NCBI GenBank assembly: GCA_026004095.1
Contig: BPIL01000012.1
Location: 1 to 64,000 of the forward strand
Direction of reading: 5' to 3'
Origin: Meiothermus sp.
GTDB taxonomy: Bacteria; Deinococcota; Deinococci; Deinococcales; Thermaceae
DNA length: 64,000 nt
A program made the translations under genes and the position numbers. A model generated the notes under the pieces. The model ran no database searches and was not told the origin of the DNA. It saw nothing but the letters and a program-made list of their open reading frames with translations. This document shows, piece after piece, positions 54,368-62,827 of the stretch. Position 1 is the stretch's first letter. Each line of letters begins with the position of its first letter.

Positions 54368-55696
54368 ATGAAAAGAACCTGGATGGGACTGCTGGGCGCG
54401 GCGGCTTTGCTCATGAGTGCGTGCGGGCCGGGCGGCGGGGCCGCCGGCTGCGACCCCAACGGCACGGGCGACTTGGTGGTTACCGTAAGCGGACTGCCGA
54501 GCGGGGTGGAAGCCAAGGTCAGCGTAACCGGCCCCTCGGGCTTCAATCAGAACCTCACCGGCAGCCAGACCCTCACCGCCATCGCTGCTGGCACCTATAC
54601 CGTCACAGCCGATAAGGTAGCCAATACCGACCCCCTGATCCGCACCGCCTACAGCGCCAGCGTGACCGGCAGCCCGGCCTGTGTGCGCAACGGACAGGCC
54701 ACTACCGTCAGCGTTAACTACAGTCCAATTCCCACCAGCAACAAGCTCTGGATGGTCAATGGCAACACACCCAGCGGAAGCTCGCCCTTGCTGGGCTTCG
54801 CGGCCTCGCTCCTGAGCAGCACCGCCACCCAAAGCCCCAGCGTGGGCGCCGGCACCGTCAACCTGCGCGACCTCACCTTTGACAAAGACGGCAACCTCTG
54901 GGGCATCGGGGGCACCAGCGCAGACCCCAACCTGGTGCGCTACCCGGCCGGCAGCCTGGGCAGTTCGGGCAGCAAGACCCCCGACCGCAGCATTAACATC
55001 GGTGGGTTTAGTTGCTTACCTGGGCCCACCCGGCTGGCCTTCGACGCCAGCGGCAACCTGTGGGTGAGCATCCCCTGCGCCAACAAGGTGGTGCGGGTAG
55101 CGGCGGGCCAGCTCGGCGCCTCGGGCACGGTTACACCGGGGGTCGAGATCACCGGCCTGGACGCGCCGGAGGGGCTGGCCTTCGACGCCAGCGGCAACCT
55201 GTGGATCGCCAACAGAGGCGCCCAGCGGGTGGTCAGGTTCAACGCCAGCCGGCTGGGTGCCTCCACCAGCGGCCCCGACCTGACCATCCAGTCCCAGACA
55301 CTCCCGCCGGTCAACACCCTGGGCGCCGAGATGCTGGCCTTCGACGCCGGCGGCCACCTGTGGGTGATGGCTTTTGGGGCCAACGTCTTCTACCGGCTCA
55401 CGCCCACCGACCAGAGCGGCAGCGGCAGCAAGACCCTTACCCCAGCCATCCAGGTGAGCGTTCCGGTTTCAGCCGTACTGGAGGGCATGGCCTTCGACGA
55501 GGACGGCGGGCTGTGGATCACCTATGAGGCAGGTAAGTTTGCCCGGCTCTCCCCCGCCCAGCTTGGCACCAGCAGCACCTCGGGCAGCCCCACCATCCCC
55601 GAGCGCGTCATCACTAGCAGCAGCATCGGCAGTGCCGGAGGCTTGGCCCTCTACCCGGCCCCGGCAGGCCTGCCGCTCTACCACAGGCTGCCCTAA
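54368..55696 (+). CDS. Lipoprotein with NHL/streptogramin-lyase-like propeller
   Basis: A 442-residue exported lipoprotein, signal MKRTWMGLLGAAALLMSACG. After a small beta domain (DLVVTVSGLPSGVEAKVSVTG) come at least five repeats of the form LAFDASGNLWV, as in NHL, SMP-30 and streptogramin-lyase propellers. No catalytic motif was noticed. GGGGAGG precedes the ATG. It sits in a row with the other SARP-site genes, each with its own promoter. Confidence 0.85.
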   Translation: MKRTWMGLLGAAALLMSACGPGGGAAGCDPNGTGDLVVTVSGLPSGVEAKVSVTGPSGFNQNLTGSQTLTAIAAGTYTVTADKVANTDPLIRTAYSASVTGSPACVRNGQATTVSVNYSPIPTSNKLWMVNGNTPSGSSPLLGFAASLLSSTATQSPSVGAGTVNLRDLTFDKDGNLWGIGGTSADPNLVRYPAGSLGSSGSKTPDRSINIGGFSCLPGPTRLAFDASGNLWVSIPCANKVVRVAAGQLGASGTVTPGVEITGLDAPEGLAFDASGNLWIANRGAQRVVRFNASRLGASTSGPDLTIQSQTLPPVNTLGAEMLAFDAGGHLWVMAFGANVFYRLTPTDQSGSGSKTLTPAIQVSVPVSAVLEGMAFDEDGGLWITYEAGKFARLSPAQLGTSSTSGSPTIPERVITSSSIGSAGGLALYPAPAGLPLYHRLP

Positions 55697-55745
55697 GCCC
55701 TAATTTGGATGATCTGGTCATGCCCAGAGTAAGCCAGCAAAAAGG

Positions 55746-55763
55746 CCCCCGCTTTGTCGGGGG
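55746..55763 (+). terminator. Terminator after the NHL-like lipoprotein
   Basis: CCCCCG (55746-55751) and CGGGGG (55758-55763) over loop CTTTGT, followed by TTGCTGGTTATTT. Located 50 bp after the stop codon. Confidence 0.6.
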
Positions 55764-55826
55764 TTGCTGGTTATTTAGCAACACTCGCATGGCATTGTTT
55801 TGCTACAGTCGAACTAAGCAACAACC

Positions 55827-55860
55827 GTTCATGGGGTGTTCAACCCGGCTCTTCTACACT
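55827..55860 (+). promoter_or_regulatory. SARP-type direct-repeat promoter 4 (second subtilase)
   Basis: GTTCATG (55827-55833), GGGT, GTTCAAC (55838-55844), 10 nt, TACACT (55855-55860). The spacer differs from the other sites but the geometry is identical. The subtilase ATG is 45 bp downstream. Confidence 0.68.
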
Positions 55861-55904
55861 CCGGGCAACTTCGGGACGCCCGAAGCCCCCTGAGGAGGAA
55901 GACT

Positions 55905-56349
55905 ATGAAACATCTTTGGAAGCTGGCTCTGGTAAGCGTGCTTGTGCTGATAGCAGCCTGCAACGGGCAAAGGCCAGCCGGAACCGCTCAGATTGTCGTA
56001 GACAATGCCCTTACACCTACCCAGGCTACGGTACCCGGCCCGGACGGCCCACGCCCGGTGGCCCGCATGGTAGGTGAGAGTGGTATCGCAATGGATTTTG
56101 TTCTTGGAGAGCTGATAATCAGCACCGACGACCCTACCAAGCTCAACGCCTTCCTTAGCCGCTGGGGTGGGCAGGTGCTGAGTGAGACCGAAAAGGTGGG
56201 TGACGCACCCAAAACATATCAAGTGCGGCTCAACCCTTCCGGTGCCCAGGTGGAGGCCATACTCCAGCGGCTCAACCAGTCGCTACCAGATTTGAAGGGA
56301 AAGTTTAGCACCTCGAGCCCAGAAGCAGCCCAGCTTTTGGCGGTAGCCC
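55905..56349 (+). pseudogene. Second subtilase lipoprotein, 5' part (signal and prodomain)
   Basis: 148 codons of a subtilase precursor: lipoprotein signal MKHLWKLALVSVLVLIAACN and an N-terminal prodomain (FVLGELIISTDDPTKLNAFL, TYQVRLNPSGAQVEAILQRL) like that of fervidolysin-type proteases. The frame is cut by an ISAs1-like element after base 56349. Removing it with one 10-bp target copy joins this part in frame to 57504-59587, giving 842 residues. GGAGGAAG precedes the ATG. Confidence 0.9.
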
Positions 56350-57493
56350 CAGACTTGACCGCTATGCCGCATAGAGCCCCAGGAAGCGCAGGGCGGAGAG
56401 GGGGTTGAAGGAGAAGATTTCTAGGGCTGCCTTCTTCTCCCTCACCCCCTCTCGGTGAAGCATGGAGACCAGGAAGGCCCGCAGCACCGCTAGCGCCCAC
56501 GCCCCCACCCCCCGCACCTGACAGGCATCCTCCCCAAAGCACACGTCCCGCACCCAGAAAGACCGGTTCTCCACCTCCCAGCGGGAAAGCAACAGGCTCC
56601 CCAGCCGCTTTGCGTCCGCTACCTCCGGCCCCAGGCTGGTGAGGGCGTAGCTCACCGTCCGCCGCACCTCCCCCGTCCCCTTGTGCCTCACCTCCCGCCA
56701 AAGCCGCACCACCTGCCTGGCCCCAGGGAAGGCCCGCACCTCTTCCGGCAGGTAGGGGGAAGCCCAAACCCGGTAGGTCCACACCTCCCCGTCCCGCACC
56801 CCACTCCAGGTCGCCTCCGTCTCCCCGGGAAGACGCCTTCCCGCCATCCCCTTGAACACCTCCAGGGCCCACTCCAAAAGTTCCCCCTGGTTCCCCTTCA
56901 GGACCAAGAGATAGTCCCCCCTTTTTTCCGCACCCGGGCCGCCACCTCAGGGTACAGGTACCCCGCGTCCCCCACCACCACCTTGCCCTCCAGCTCCCTC
57001 GCCTCCAAACGGTCCAGAAGCTCCAGGAAGGCCTTCTCCTCCCTCCCTTCCGCCCGGGCCTGGGCCAGGGTGGTATGGAGGTGCAGGGCCAGGACCTCCA
57101 CCAGCTTGACCTGGGGGCTTTTCCCCTTGCCGCTTCCCCGCAGGTGCTTCCCGTCCACCACCAGGACCTCCCCAAGGTCGGCTTCGGGGAAGACCTGGCC
57201 AAGGGCCGCCTGGAGCTTCTCAGGATCCAGGCGGTGAAGGAGAAGGGTGATGGCGGTGTGGCCTGGGGCCTTGCGCAGGCCCAGGTGGGGCAAGAGGTGG
57301 GGGTTGGCGCGGGCAAAGCGTTCCACGCCGCGCAGGGAGTCCACGCGGCTCAGGAAGGCCACCAGGATGAGGGCCAGAAGGCCCCAAAGGGGGTACTGCC
57401 GGTTGTGGGCCCGAGGGTCCGGGACCTGGGATAGCGCCTGGCGCAGAGTCATGATCTTTCTCTACCCCAAGGGCTGTATATCGGTCAAGTCTG
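56350..57493 (-). mobile_element. ISAs1-like insertion sequence
   Basis: A 1144-bp element with perfect 12-bp inverted ends (CAGACTTGACCG) and a 10-bp target duplication GCGGTAGCCC at 56340-56349 and 57494-57503. It carries a transposase in two overlapping frames on the minus strand. The family is assigned by the transposase; 8-10 bp duplications are typical of ISAs1. Confidence 0.9.
56362..57452 (-). CDS. ISAs1-family transposase in two overlapping frames
   Basis: The first frame (57452-56898) starts MTLRQALSQVPDPRAHNRQY, with VLVVDGKHLRGS as first catalytic Asp region. The second (56907-56362) continues with LKGNQGELLEWALEVF and ends at the C-terminus with LLSRWEVENRSFWVRDV. At the junction lies A6G6 (minus strand 56927-56916). 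A -1 slip there would read KKRGDYLLVLKGNQ, which is the continuous sequence expected for the family. So the full product of about 360 residues may need ribosomal frameshifting or polymerase slippage; a simple inactivating mutation is the alternative. Confidence 0.8.
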
Positions 57494-59587
57494 GCGGTAG
57501 CCCTGAGCGAAGCCAACCAGGAGAAGATGACCGTCACGCCTAACTTTGTGGTGCAACCTGCTGCCATTGCAGACGGCATCACCACCGAGGCCCCCACCCG
57601 CTCGAGCCTTTCCCCAGCCGATATTCCCTACACCCCCAACGCCTTCAACTGGACTTATATGAACCGGGGCAGCGCCCAGGACATCGGGGTAGGCGAGGCC
57701 TGGCGGCTGCTCGAGCGGGCCGGACGCTTGAGCAACAAGGTTCGCATCATGATTTTGGATGGTGGCTTCGCACTAAACAACGACTTCCCCGCAACCCGTC
57801 AGGTGGTGGGGAGCTGGAACGAGCCCAACCTACTCCAGTGCTCTGGGGGCAACTCCTGCCCTTGGCACGGTACCCACGTCACCACCGCAGCCATGGGTCT
57901 TCCAGACAATGGCTTCGGGGTTGCTGGCCCAGCAGGCCCGGTTGGAGAGCTTTTGGCAGTTCCTTTTCAAGGAGACTTTATTGGTATCATCTCCACCCTC
58001 GAGCGCATCATTACCGCTACCCTGTTCGGGAACCCCAAGATCATCAACATGAGCTTTGGTTTTGAGCTTGACCTGGGCTGGGACATCGCAGTTAAGGTGG
58101 CTTGCTTAGGGTTATGCCCCTCTCCCAGCGAGGTGATGGATGGCTTTGCGGTAGCAGTTTCAGCAACCGGCAAACTCCTGTTTGCTGCTGCTGGCAACGA
58201 GGGTAAGGACGTAGACAACGGTGGTGGCATCGAGGGTTCAACCCATATCCCTTGTGAACTGCGCTCGGTAATCTGCGTAGGCGGGATGGCCCACGACAGC
58301 ACCGCCCGCTACACCTTCTCCAACTTCGGAACCAAGCGAGACGATAACAGCGTGGATATCTATGGGCCTTACTGGGTATGGGCCGGCCCGGATCCTGACA
58401 GCCCTGCCAATGAGGCCCGGCTTCGGGCAGGCACCAGCTACTCCTCTCCCTTCGTGGCCGGTGTAGCCGCGCTGGTCTGGGCTGCCAACCCCTCCCTGAG
58501 CGCCAGTCAGGTCTGGGCTATCCTGCGCGACACGGCCCATGTGGGGGGGGTGGGGGTCGGAGGCTTTGAGCGCCGGGTAAACGCTTTTGCAGCGGTCTCC
58601 AGGGCGCTGGAAGTGGGCAGCAGCGGCCCCAGCGTGGCCTTGAGCGCTGCCAGCACTGCCAACCTCAACCGCGAGTGGAGCATCACCGCCAACGTTACGG
58701 ACTTTGCCGGGAACAACTGCCCCCCTGTCTTCTGCCCGCTAACCTTTGACCCAGCCCCAACCCGAACCGTTGGCAACACCGCCTACTATCGCTTCAATAC
58801 TGCTGAGAGCCGCACCATACGGGTAACCACCCGCGATCTGCTGGGCCGTGAGGGCAGCGCCACGCGCGAGGTCGCAGTCATCAACTCGCCGCCGGTGGTT
58901 CGAATTGACGCACCCTCCAATGGCGACTCGTTCTACCAGGGCCAGCCTGTCAACCTAGTCGGCACTGCCACCGACCTCAACGAAGGCCCCGACCCCGGCC
59001 CTGGCCCCATTGCGTGCCGCTGGGAGGGCAGCGCCGCCGACGGTTTCCCCCGCACAGGCTGCAACCTCTCGGTTACCTTTAGCACGACCGGCTCGCGCAC
59101 CCTTACGCTTCGGGCCACCGACCCCCAGGGCCTGAGCAGCACCACCAACGTAACCATCAACATTACGCCCCCGCCGGCCAACCTGCCCCCCAACATTAAC
59201 ACCTTCGGCCCGCTGTCCCCTTCAGAACCCAACTACGCTGGCGGATTCTCCTGGAACACCACCTTTACCGCCCCCGCCAGTGCCATCGACCCCGAAGGCG
59301 ACAACCCCATCACCTACATCTGGCGGGCCACCTCCTACCGCCCCGATAACGATAGCGAGGTCTGGCGCAGCAACGTGGTGCTGAGCACCTCCACCACCAG
59401 CGGCAACCTGAACTGGACACCGAGCAACAACAACCCCAGCAATCTGCTAGGTGATTTTTCCACCTTTGGTAACGCCTGCTACAACGGCCAACTGGTGCGT
59501 CTCGAGCTGGTCGCCCGCGATTCCCTGGGCAACGAGAGTACCCGGCGTTTCGCCGCCATTCGGATATACCGCTGCATCTTAATGTAG
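57494..59587 (+). pseudogene. Second subtilase, catalytic and C-terminal part
   Basis: The 3' part of the disrupted S8 protease. The catalytic triad is complete: Asp in VRIMILDGGFALNN, His in WHGTHVTTAAMG, Ser in GTSYSSPFVAGVAAL. Cys pairs LLQCSGGNSC and CLGLC are present. The last 300 residues form Ig/PKD-like modules (PVVRIDAPSNGDSFYQGQPV, TTGSRTLTLRATDPQGLS). Without signal and prodomain it cannot be exported as a normal precursor. An internal ATG at 57527 exists but no good ribosome site was noticed. Confidence 0.9.
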
Positions 59588-59602
59588 GAGCTCCCGCATG
59601 CT

Positions 59603-59628
59603 TTGGAGGGCCTTTCGGGGCCCTCCAA
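59603..59628 (+). terminator. Hairpin after the second subtilase
   Basis: TTGGAGGGCC (59603-59612) and GGCCCTCCAA (59619-59628) form a perfect 10-bp stem with a 6-nt loop, 15 bp after the stop codon. No T run follows. Confidence 0.6.
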
Positions 59629-59675
59629 GCTCACCCGCCCGCCTGGGCCGTACAATGGCCCATCAAGGAGGCAGT

Positions 59676-60311
59676 ATGAACAAACTACTGGTTGGCATGG
59701 GAATCTTCCTTTCGGCCCTGGTGCTGGCCCAGGCCGCCCAGCGAACCTACCGGCTCGTGGTCAACGGGCAGGCCCAGACCACCCCGGCCATTGTGGTGAA
59801 CGGCAAAACCTACGTACCCCTCGAGGCCCTGCAAAAAGCCGGGGCCCAGGCCAGCCTGCAAGGGGGCGAGCTGCGGGTGCAGTTTATCCCGGTGGGGGGG
59901 CAGCAGCAGGCCCTACTGCTCGAGGGCAAAAAAGGCGAGTGGCTCTCCAACGGCACCTGGCGGCTGCGGGTGCTGGATGTAGCCCCCGGCACCAACCCCT
60001 TCTTCGGCTCGGGGCCGGGGTATGTGGTGCGGGTGGAGGTGCGCAACCTGACCAGCGGCAAAACCTCGCTGCTCAAGACCGGCTTCGATAGCTTCCAGCT
60101 TCTGGACAGCCAGGGCAACAAGCTGGTCGCGGCCAGTTTTGGCGAGCAGTACACCGACATCCCCCAGGCCGACGGGGTGGTTATAAACCTGCGCTTTGGG
60201 CCCAACCCCAGGCTCGAGGCCATCGGTGCACCCGACAAGCTGCTGGTCAACTTCCGCCCCAGCGGCGGCAGACCCGCTCTGAAGGGCTTCCGGGTATTCC
60301 TGACAGAGTGA
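59676..60311 (+). CDS. Exported protein with copper-amine-oxidase-like N-terminal domain
   Basis: A 211-residue protein with signal peptide MNKLLVGMGIFLSALVLAQA, then a domain of about 55 residues (RLVVNGQAQTTPAIVVNGKT, YVPLEALQKAGAQASLQGGE) typical of the Cu_amine_oxidN1-like module of bacterial envelope proteins, and a C-terminal beta domain (YVVRVEVRNLTSGKTSLLKT). The ATG at 59676 has AAGGAGG upstream. Role unknown; the module is usually a cell-wall or substrate-binding unit, not an oxidase. Confidence 0.75.
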   Translation: MNKLLVGMGIFLSALVLAQAAQRTYRLVVNGQAQTTPAIVVNGKTYVPLEALQKAGAQASLQGGELRVQFIPVGGQQQALLLEGKKGEWLSNGTWRLRVLDVAPGTNPFFGSGPGYVVRVEVRNLTSGKTSLLKTGFDSFQLLDSQGNKLVAASFGEQYTDIPQADGVVINLRFGPNPRLEAIGAPDKLLVNFRPSGGRPALKGFRVFLTE

Positions 60312-60335
60312 CCCGATAGACAGCCACAGCACAAA

Positions 60336-60358
60336 CCGGGGAGGCCACCCCTCCCCGG
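60336..60358. terminator. Terminator between the exported protein and rplS
   Basis: CCGGGGAGG (60336-60344) and CCTCCCCGG (60350-60358) pair perfectly over 5 nt; CTTTTAC follows on the plus strand. It can serve both convergent genes. Confidence 0.7.
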
Positions 60359-60378
60359 CTTTTACGCATCCCGGCCGA

Positions 60379-60822
60379 TTATTCCTTGTTTTCCTCAGCC
60401 GCAGCGGCTGCTTTGGCTTCCGCGGCCTCTCTGGCAGCCGCCGCCCGGGCCTCAACATCCTCGGTGAGGCGCTTGCGGTCGCCCTTGATGCGGGCGGCCT
60501 TGCCGCGCAGCTCGCGCAGGTAGTACAGCTTGGCCCGGCGCACCTTACCGCGGCTCACCACCTGCACGCTCTCGATCAGGGGCGAGTTGAAGGGAAAAAT
60601 GCGCTCCACACCCTCGTTGAAGGAGATTTTACGCACCGTGAAAGCGCTGTTGAAGCCGTTGCGCTTAATCTTGATCACCACGCCTTCATAGGCCTGCACA
60701 CGGGTGCGGTTGCCTTCAACCACCTTGTAGTTGACCCGTACGGTATCGCCCGGCTTGAACTGGGGGATATCGGTACGGGTGTACTTTTTCTCGACTACCT
60801 TCAGCAATGCGCCACGGTTCAT
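60379..60822 (-). CDS. rplS: 50S ribosomal protein L19
   Basis: A 147-residue ribosomal protein at the 30S-50S interface. The core ([70 protein letters not shown]) is standard. The final 35 residues form an Ala/Glu-rich tail found in Thermaceae L19. The ATG at 60822 with AAGGAG upstream is preferred over an upstream start at 60870. It ends the rpsP-rimM-trmD-rplS operon. Confidence 0.96.
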   Translation of the reverse strand: MNRGALLKVVEKKYTRTDIPQFKPGDTVRVNYKVVEGNRTRVQAYEGVVIKIKRNGFNSAFTVRKISFNEGVERIFPFNSPLIESVQVVSRGKVRRAKLYYLRELRGKAARIKGDRKRLTEDVEARAAAAREAAEAKAAAAAEENKE

Positions 60823-60955
60823 GGTCTGACTCCTTGCTCCAGCGGAACCTACTTGTGCGCCCTTTGCCATTGCGGCCAGACTGCGGGTTCATGGATGGTT
60901 GCCCTCAAGCGTATCCGCCCAGCAGATACTCGGGACAGGTCAGCAAGCTGTGATT

Positions 60956-61690
60956 CTAGCAGCCGGGGCGCTCGTTGTCAAAGTCGCTTTCCTCGAGCCA
61001 GACCAGATCCTTGGGGGTCAGTTCGGCCCGCTCGAGCAGGTCGGGGCGGCGGGCTTTGGTGCGTTTGAGGGCCTGTTTGCGCCGCCACTCGGCAATTTTG
61101 GCGTGATGGCCCGAGGTCAGAATTTCCGGCACCGCCAGGCCCCGGAACACCGGCGGGCGGGTGTAGTGGGGGTAGTCCAGCAAACCCGTGGTGAAGGAGT
61201 CTTGCCGATGGCTCTCGGCCTCCTTGATGACCCCCGGAAGCAGGCGGGCCGTGGCCTCCAGAATCACCAGGGCGCCCAGCTCACCCCCCATCAAGACATA
61301 GTCGCCGATTGAAATCTCGCGGGTCACAAAGTGCTCTACGCGCGCATCGATGCCCTCGTAGCGGCCACAAACCAGCACCAGGTGCGACTTGCCGGCCAGC
61401 TCCTCCACCAGAGGCTGGGTAAGCGGCCGGCCAGCCGGGGTCAGCAAAATCACCTCGTCGGCGGGGCCGGCGGCCTCGATGGCCCGCACCACCACATCCA
61501 CCCGCATCACCATACCCGCCCCGCCGCCGTAGGGGGTATCGTCCACGGTTTTGTGCTTGTCCTCGGTGTAGGCGCGAATATCGCGGATGTCTACTTCAAT
61601 CAGCCCCTTCTGGATGGCTTTCTGGATAATAGATTCCTCTGTCCAGGGACGCACCAGATCGGGAAACAGGGTCAGGATGGTGTACTTCAT
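60956..61690 (-). CDS. trmD: tRNA (guanine-N1)-methyltransferase TrmD
   Basis: A 244-residue SPOUT methyltransferase that makes m1G37 in tRNA. Marks: YTILTLFPDLVRPW, DDTPYGGGAGMVMR, and the knot region LVCGRYEGIDARVEHFVTREISIGDYVLMGGE. Usual position and length; 9 bp after rimM. Confidence 0.97.
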   Translation of the reverse strand: MKYTILTLFPDLVRPWTEESIIQKAIQKGLIEVDIRDIRAYTEDKHKTVDDTPYGGGAGMVMRVDVVVRAIEAAGPADEVILLTPAGRPLTQPLVEELAGKSHLVLVCGRYEGIDARVEHFVTREISIGDYVLMGGELGALVILEATARLLPGVIKEAESHRQDSFTTGLLDYPHYTRPPVFRGLAVPEILTSGHHAKIAEWRRKQALKRTKARRPDLLERAELTPKDLVWLEESDFDNERPGC

Positions 61691-61699
61691 AGCGCGCGG

Positions 61700-62188
61700 C
61701 TAATCGAACAGGCCGGGTATGGCCTCAATGTAGATACCATCGGACTCAACCTTCACGTATGGGGCCTGAAAGGGCACCATGTAGGTCTTGCGCTGGGCCC
61801 GCAAGGAAGCACCCCTGGCTTTGATAACAAGCCGCTCCTGCGCGCCATCCTCGACGTCCACCACTTCACCAAAGGGCTGTCCATCCACGAAAACCGGCCT
61901 GCCAATCAGCTCGAAGTAGTAGTACTCGCCCTCTTCCAGCGGGGGTAGGTCGGCCTGATCGGCATAGACCCGCAAACCCACCAGTTGCTCGGCTTCCTGG
62001 CGGCCCTCCACGCCCGTTAGAAACAGCACTATTTCTCCATTGTGCTCTTCAATTTCTTCGATGGCGCGGTAGCCCAGGCCCTCGAGGTAGATGCGCTCGA
62101 GGTCAAAAATCACCAGCTCGCCTCGAAACTTGAGGCCCCCCGCCATGCCGTAGGCTTTTCCGATGCGTCCAATTTCGATGCGGCGCAT
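61700..62188 (-). CDS. rimM: 16S rRNA processing protein RimM
   Basis: A 162-residue assembly factor for the 30S head that binds S19. N-terminal barrel (IGRIGKAYGMAGGLKFRGEL) and C-terminal PRC barrel (GEYYYFELIGRPVFVDGQPF, KTYMVPFQAPYVKVES) are clear. It lies between khpA and trmD as in many bacteria. Confidence 0.95.
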   Translation of the reverse strand: MRRIEIGRIGKAYGMAGGLKFRGELVIFDLERIYLEGLGYRAIEEIEEHNGEIVLFLTGVEGRQEAEQLVGLRVYADQADLPPLEEGEYYYFELIGRPVFVDGQPFGEVVDVEDGAQERLVIKARGASLRAQRKTYMVPFQAPYVKVESDGIYIEAIPGLFD

Positions 62189-62203
62189 ACCGTAAGGAGG
62201 TGC

Positions 62204-62428
62204 TTAGCGTACTTCCACCGAAACCCGGCCCTTGGCAAACGAGCGCACCACCGTGCGGATGCTCTCGATTACGCGGCCCTGCCGGCCGATAATCCGGCCT
62301 TTGTCTTCGGGGTGGGTCTCGATGTAGTACACCAACCCTTCGCGGCCCCGGCGCTCATCCACGCGAATCGAGGCCGGGTGGTCGACCACTGCTTTTGCCA
62401 GGTACTCCACGAGGTCTTTCATAAACAT
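62204..62428 (-). CDS. khpA: KH-domain RNA-binding protein KhpA
   Basis: A 74-residue single KH domain protein (YlqC/KhpA) with the GRQG-type loop in GRIIGRQGRVIESIRTVVRS. Binds RNA; in other bacteria it works with KhpB on cell division and small-RNA control. It follows rpsP by 69 bp, with a strong hairpin between the two. Confidence 0.93.
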   Translation of the reverse strand: MFMKDLVEYLAKAVVDHPASIRVDERRGREGLVYYIETHPEDKGRIIGRQGRVIESIRTVVRSFAKGRVSVEVR

Positions 62429-62450
62429 TAGCCTAAAGCCTTAAGTCGAA

Positions 62451-62482
62451 AGCCGAAAGCCCAGGGTTTTGGGCCTTCGGCT
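62451..62482 (-). terminator. Hairpin between rpsP and khpA
   Basis: On the minus strand AGCCGAAGGCCCA pairs with TGGGCTTTCGGCT (one G·T-type mismatch position), loop of about 6 nt, inside the operon. It may be a partial terminator or an mRNA-processing/stability element that lowers downstream expression relative to rpsP. Confidence 0.5.
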
Positions 62483-62497
62483 TTTGCTGGGTTGCTA

Positions 62498-62743
62498 TTA
62501 GGCCCCTGGGTTGGCCTGCTTGATGAGCTTTTTTACGGTATCGGTGGGCTGGGCACCCACCCCCAGCCAGTACTGCAAGCGCTCCTGGTCGATCTTCAGC
62601 CAGTCTTTGGTGGTCTTGCGGGGGTCGTAGTAGCCGATGCGCTCGATGTAGCCACCATCGCGCTTGGTGCGGCTGTCCATCACCACAATGCGGTAATGAG
62701 GGTTGCCTTTGGAACCGAAACGGGACAAACGAATCTTGGTCAT
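62498..62743 (-). CDS. rpsP: 30S ribosomal protein S16
   Basis: An 81-residue ribosomal protein: [40 protein letters not shown], and [19 protein letters not shown] are standard S16 features. GGAGTAG precedes the ATG. First gene after ffh in the minus-strand operon. Confidence 0.97.
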   Translation of the reverse strand: MTKIRLSRFGSKGNPHYRIVVMDSRTKRDGGYIERIGYYDPRKTTKDWLKIDQERLQYWLGVGAQPTDTVKKLIKQANPGA

Positions 62744-62827
62744 GTTCTACTCCTTTGTGTTGTCTGAAGCGCCCTCTGGACGCACTGTCAGTTACAGGCT
62801 TTGGTATTTCTGCCTGCAACCCAAGAC

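Noticed and set aside
56362-56907. Second transposase frame read as a separate small gene starting at a TTG.
   Set aside because: It is the direct continuation of the upstream frame across A6G6 and matches the C-terminal half of one transposase, so it was merged.
60887-60904. GTTCATG-GATG-GTTGCCC on the plus strand, like the SARP-type heptamers.
   Set aside because: The second heptamer is a poor match, no -10 box follows at 10 nt, and no plus-strand gene lies downstream.
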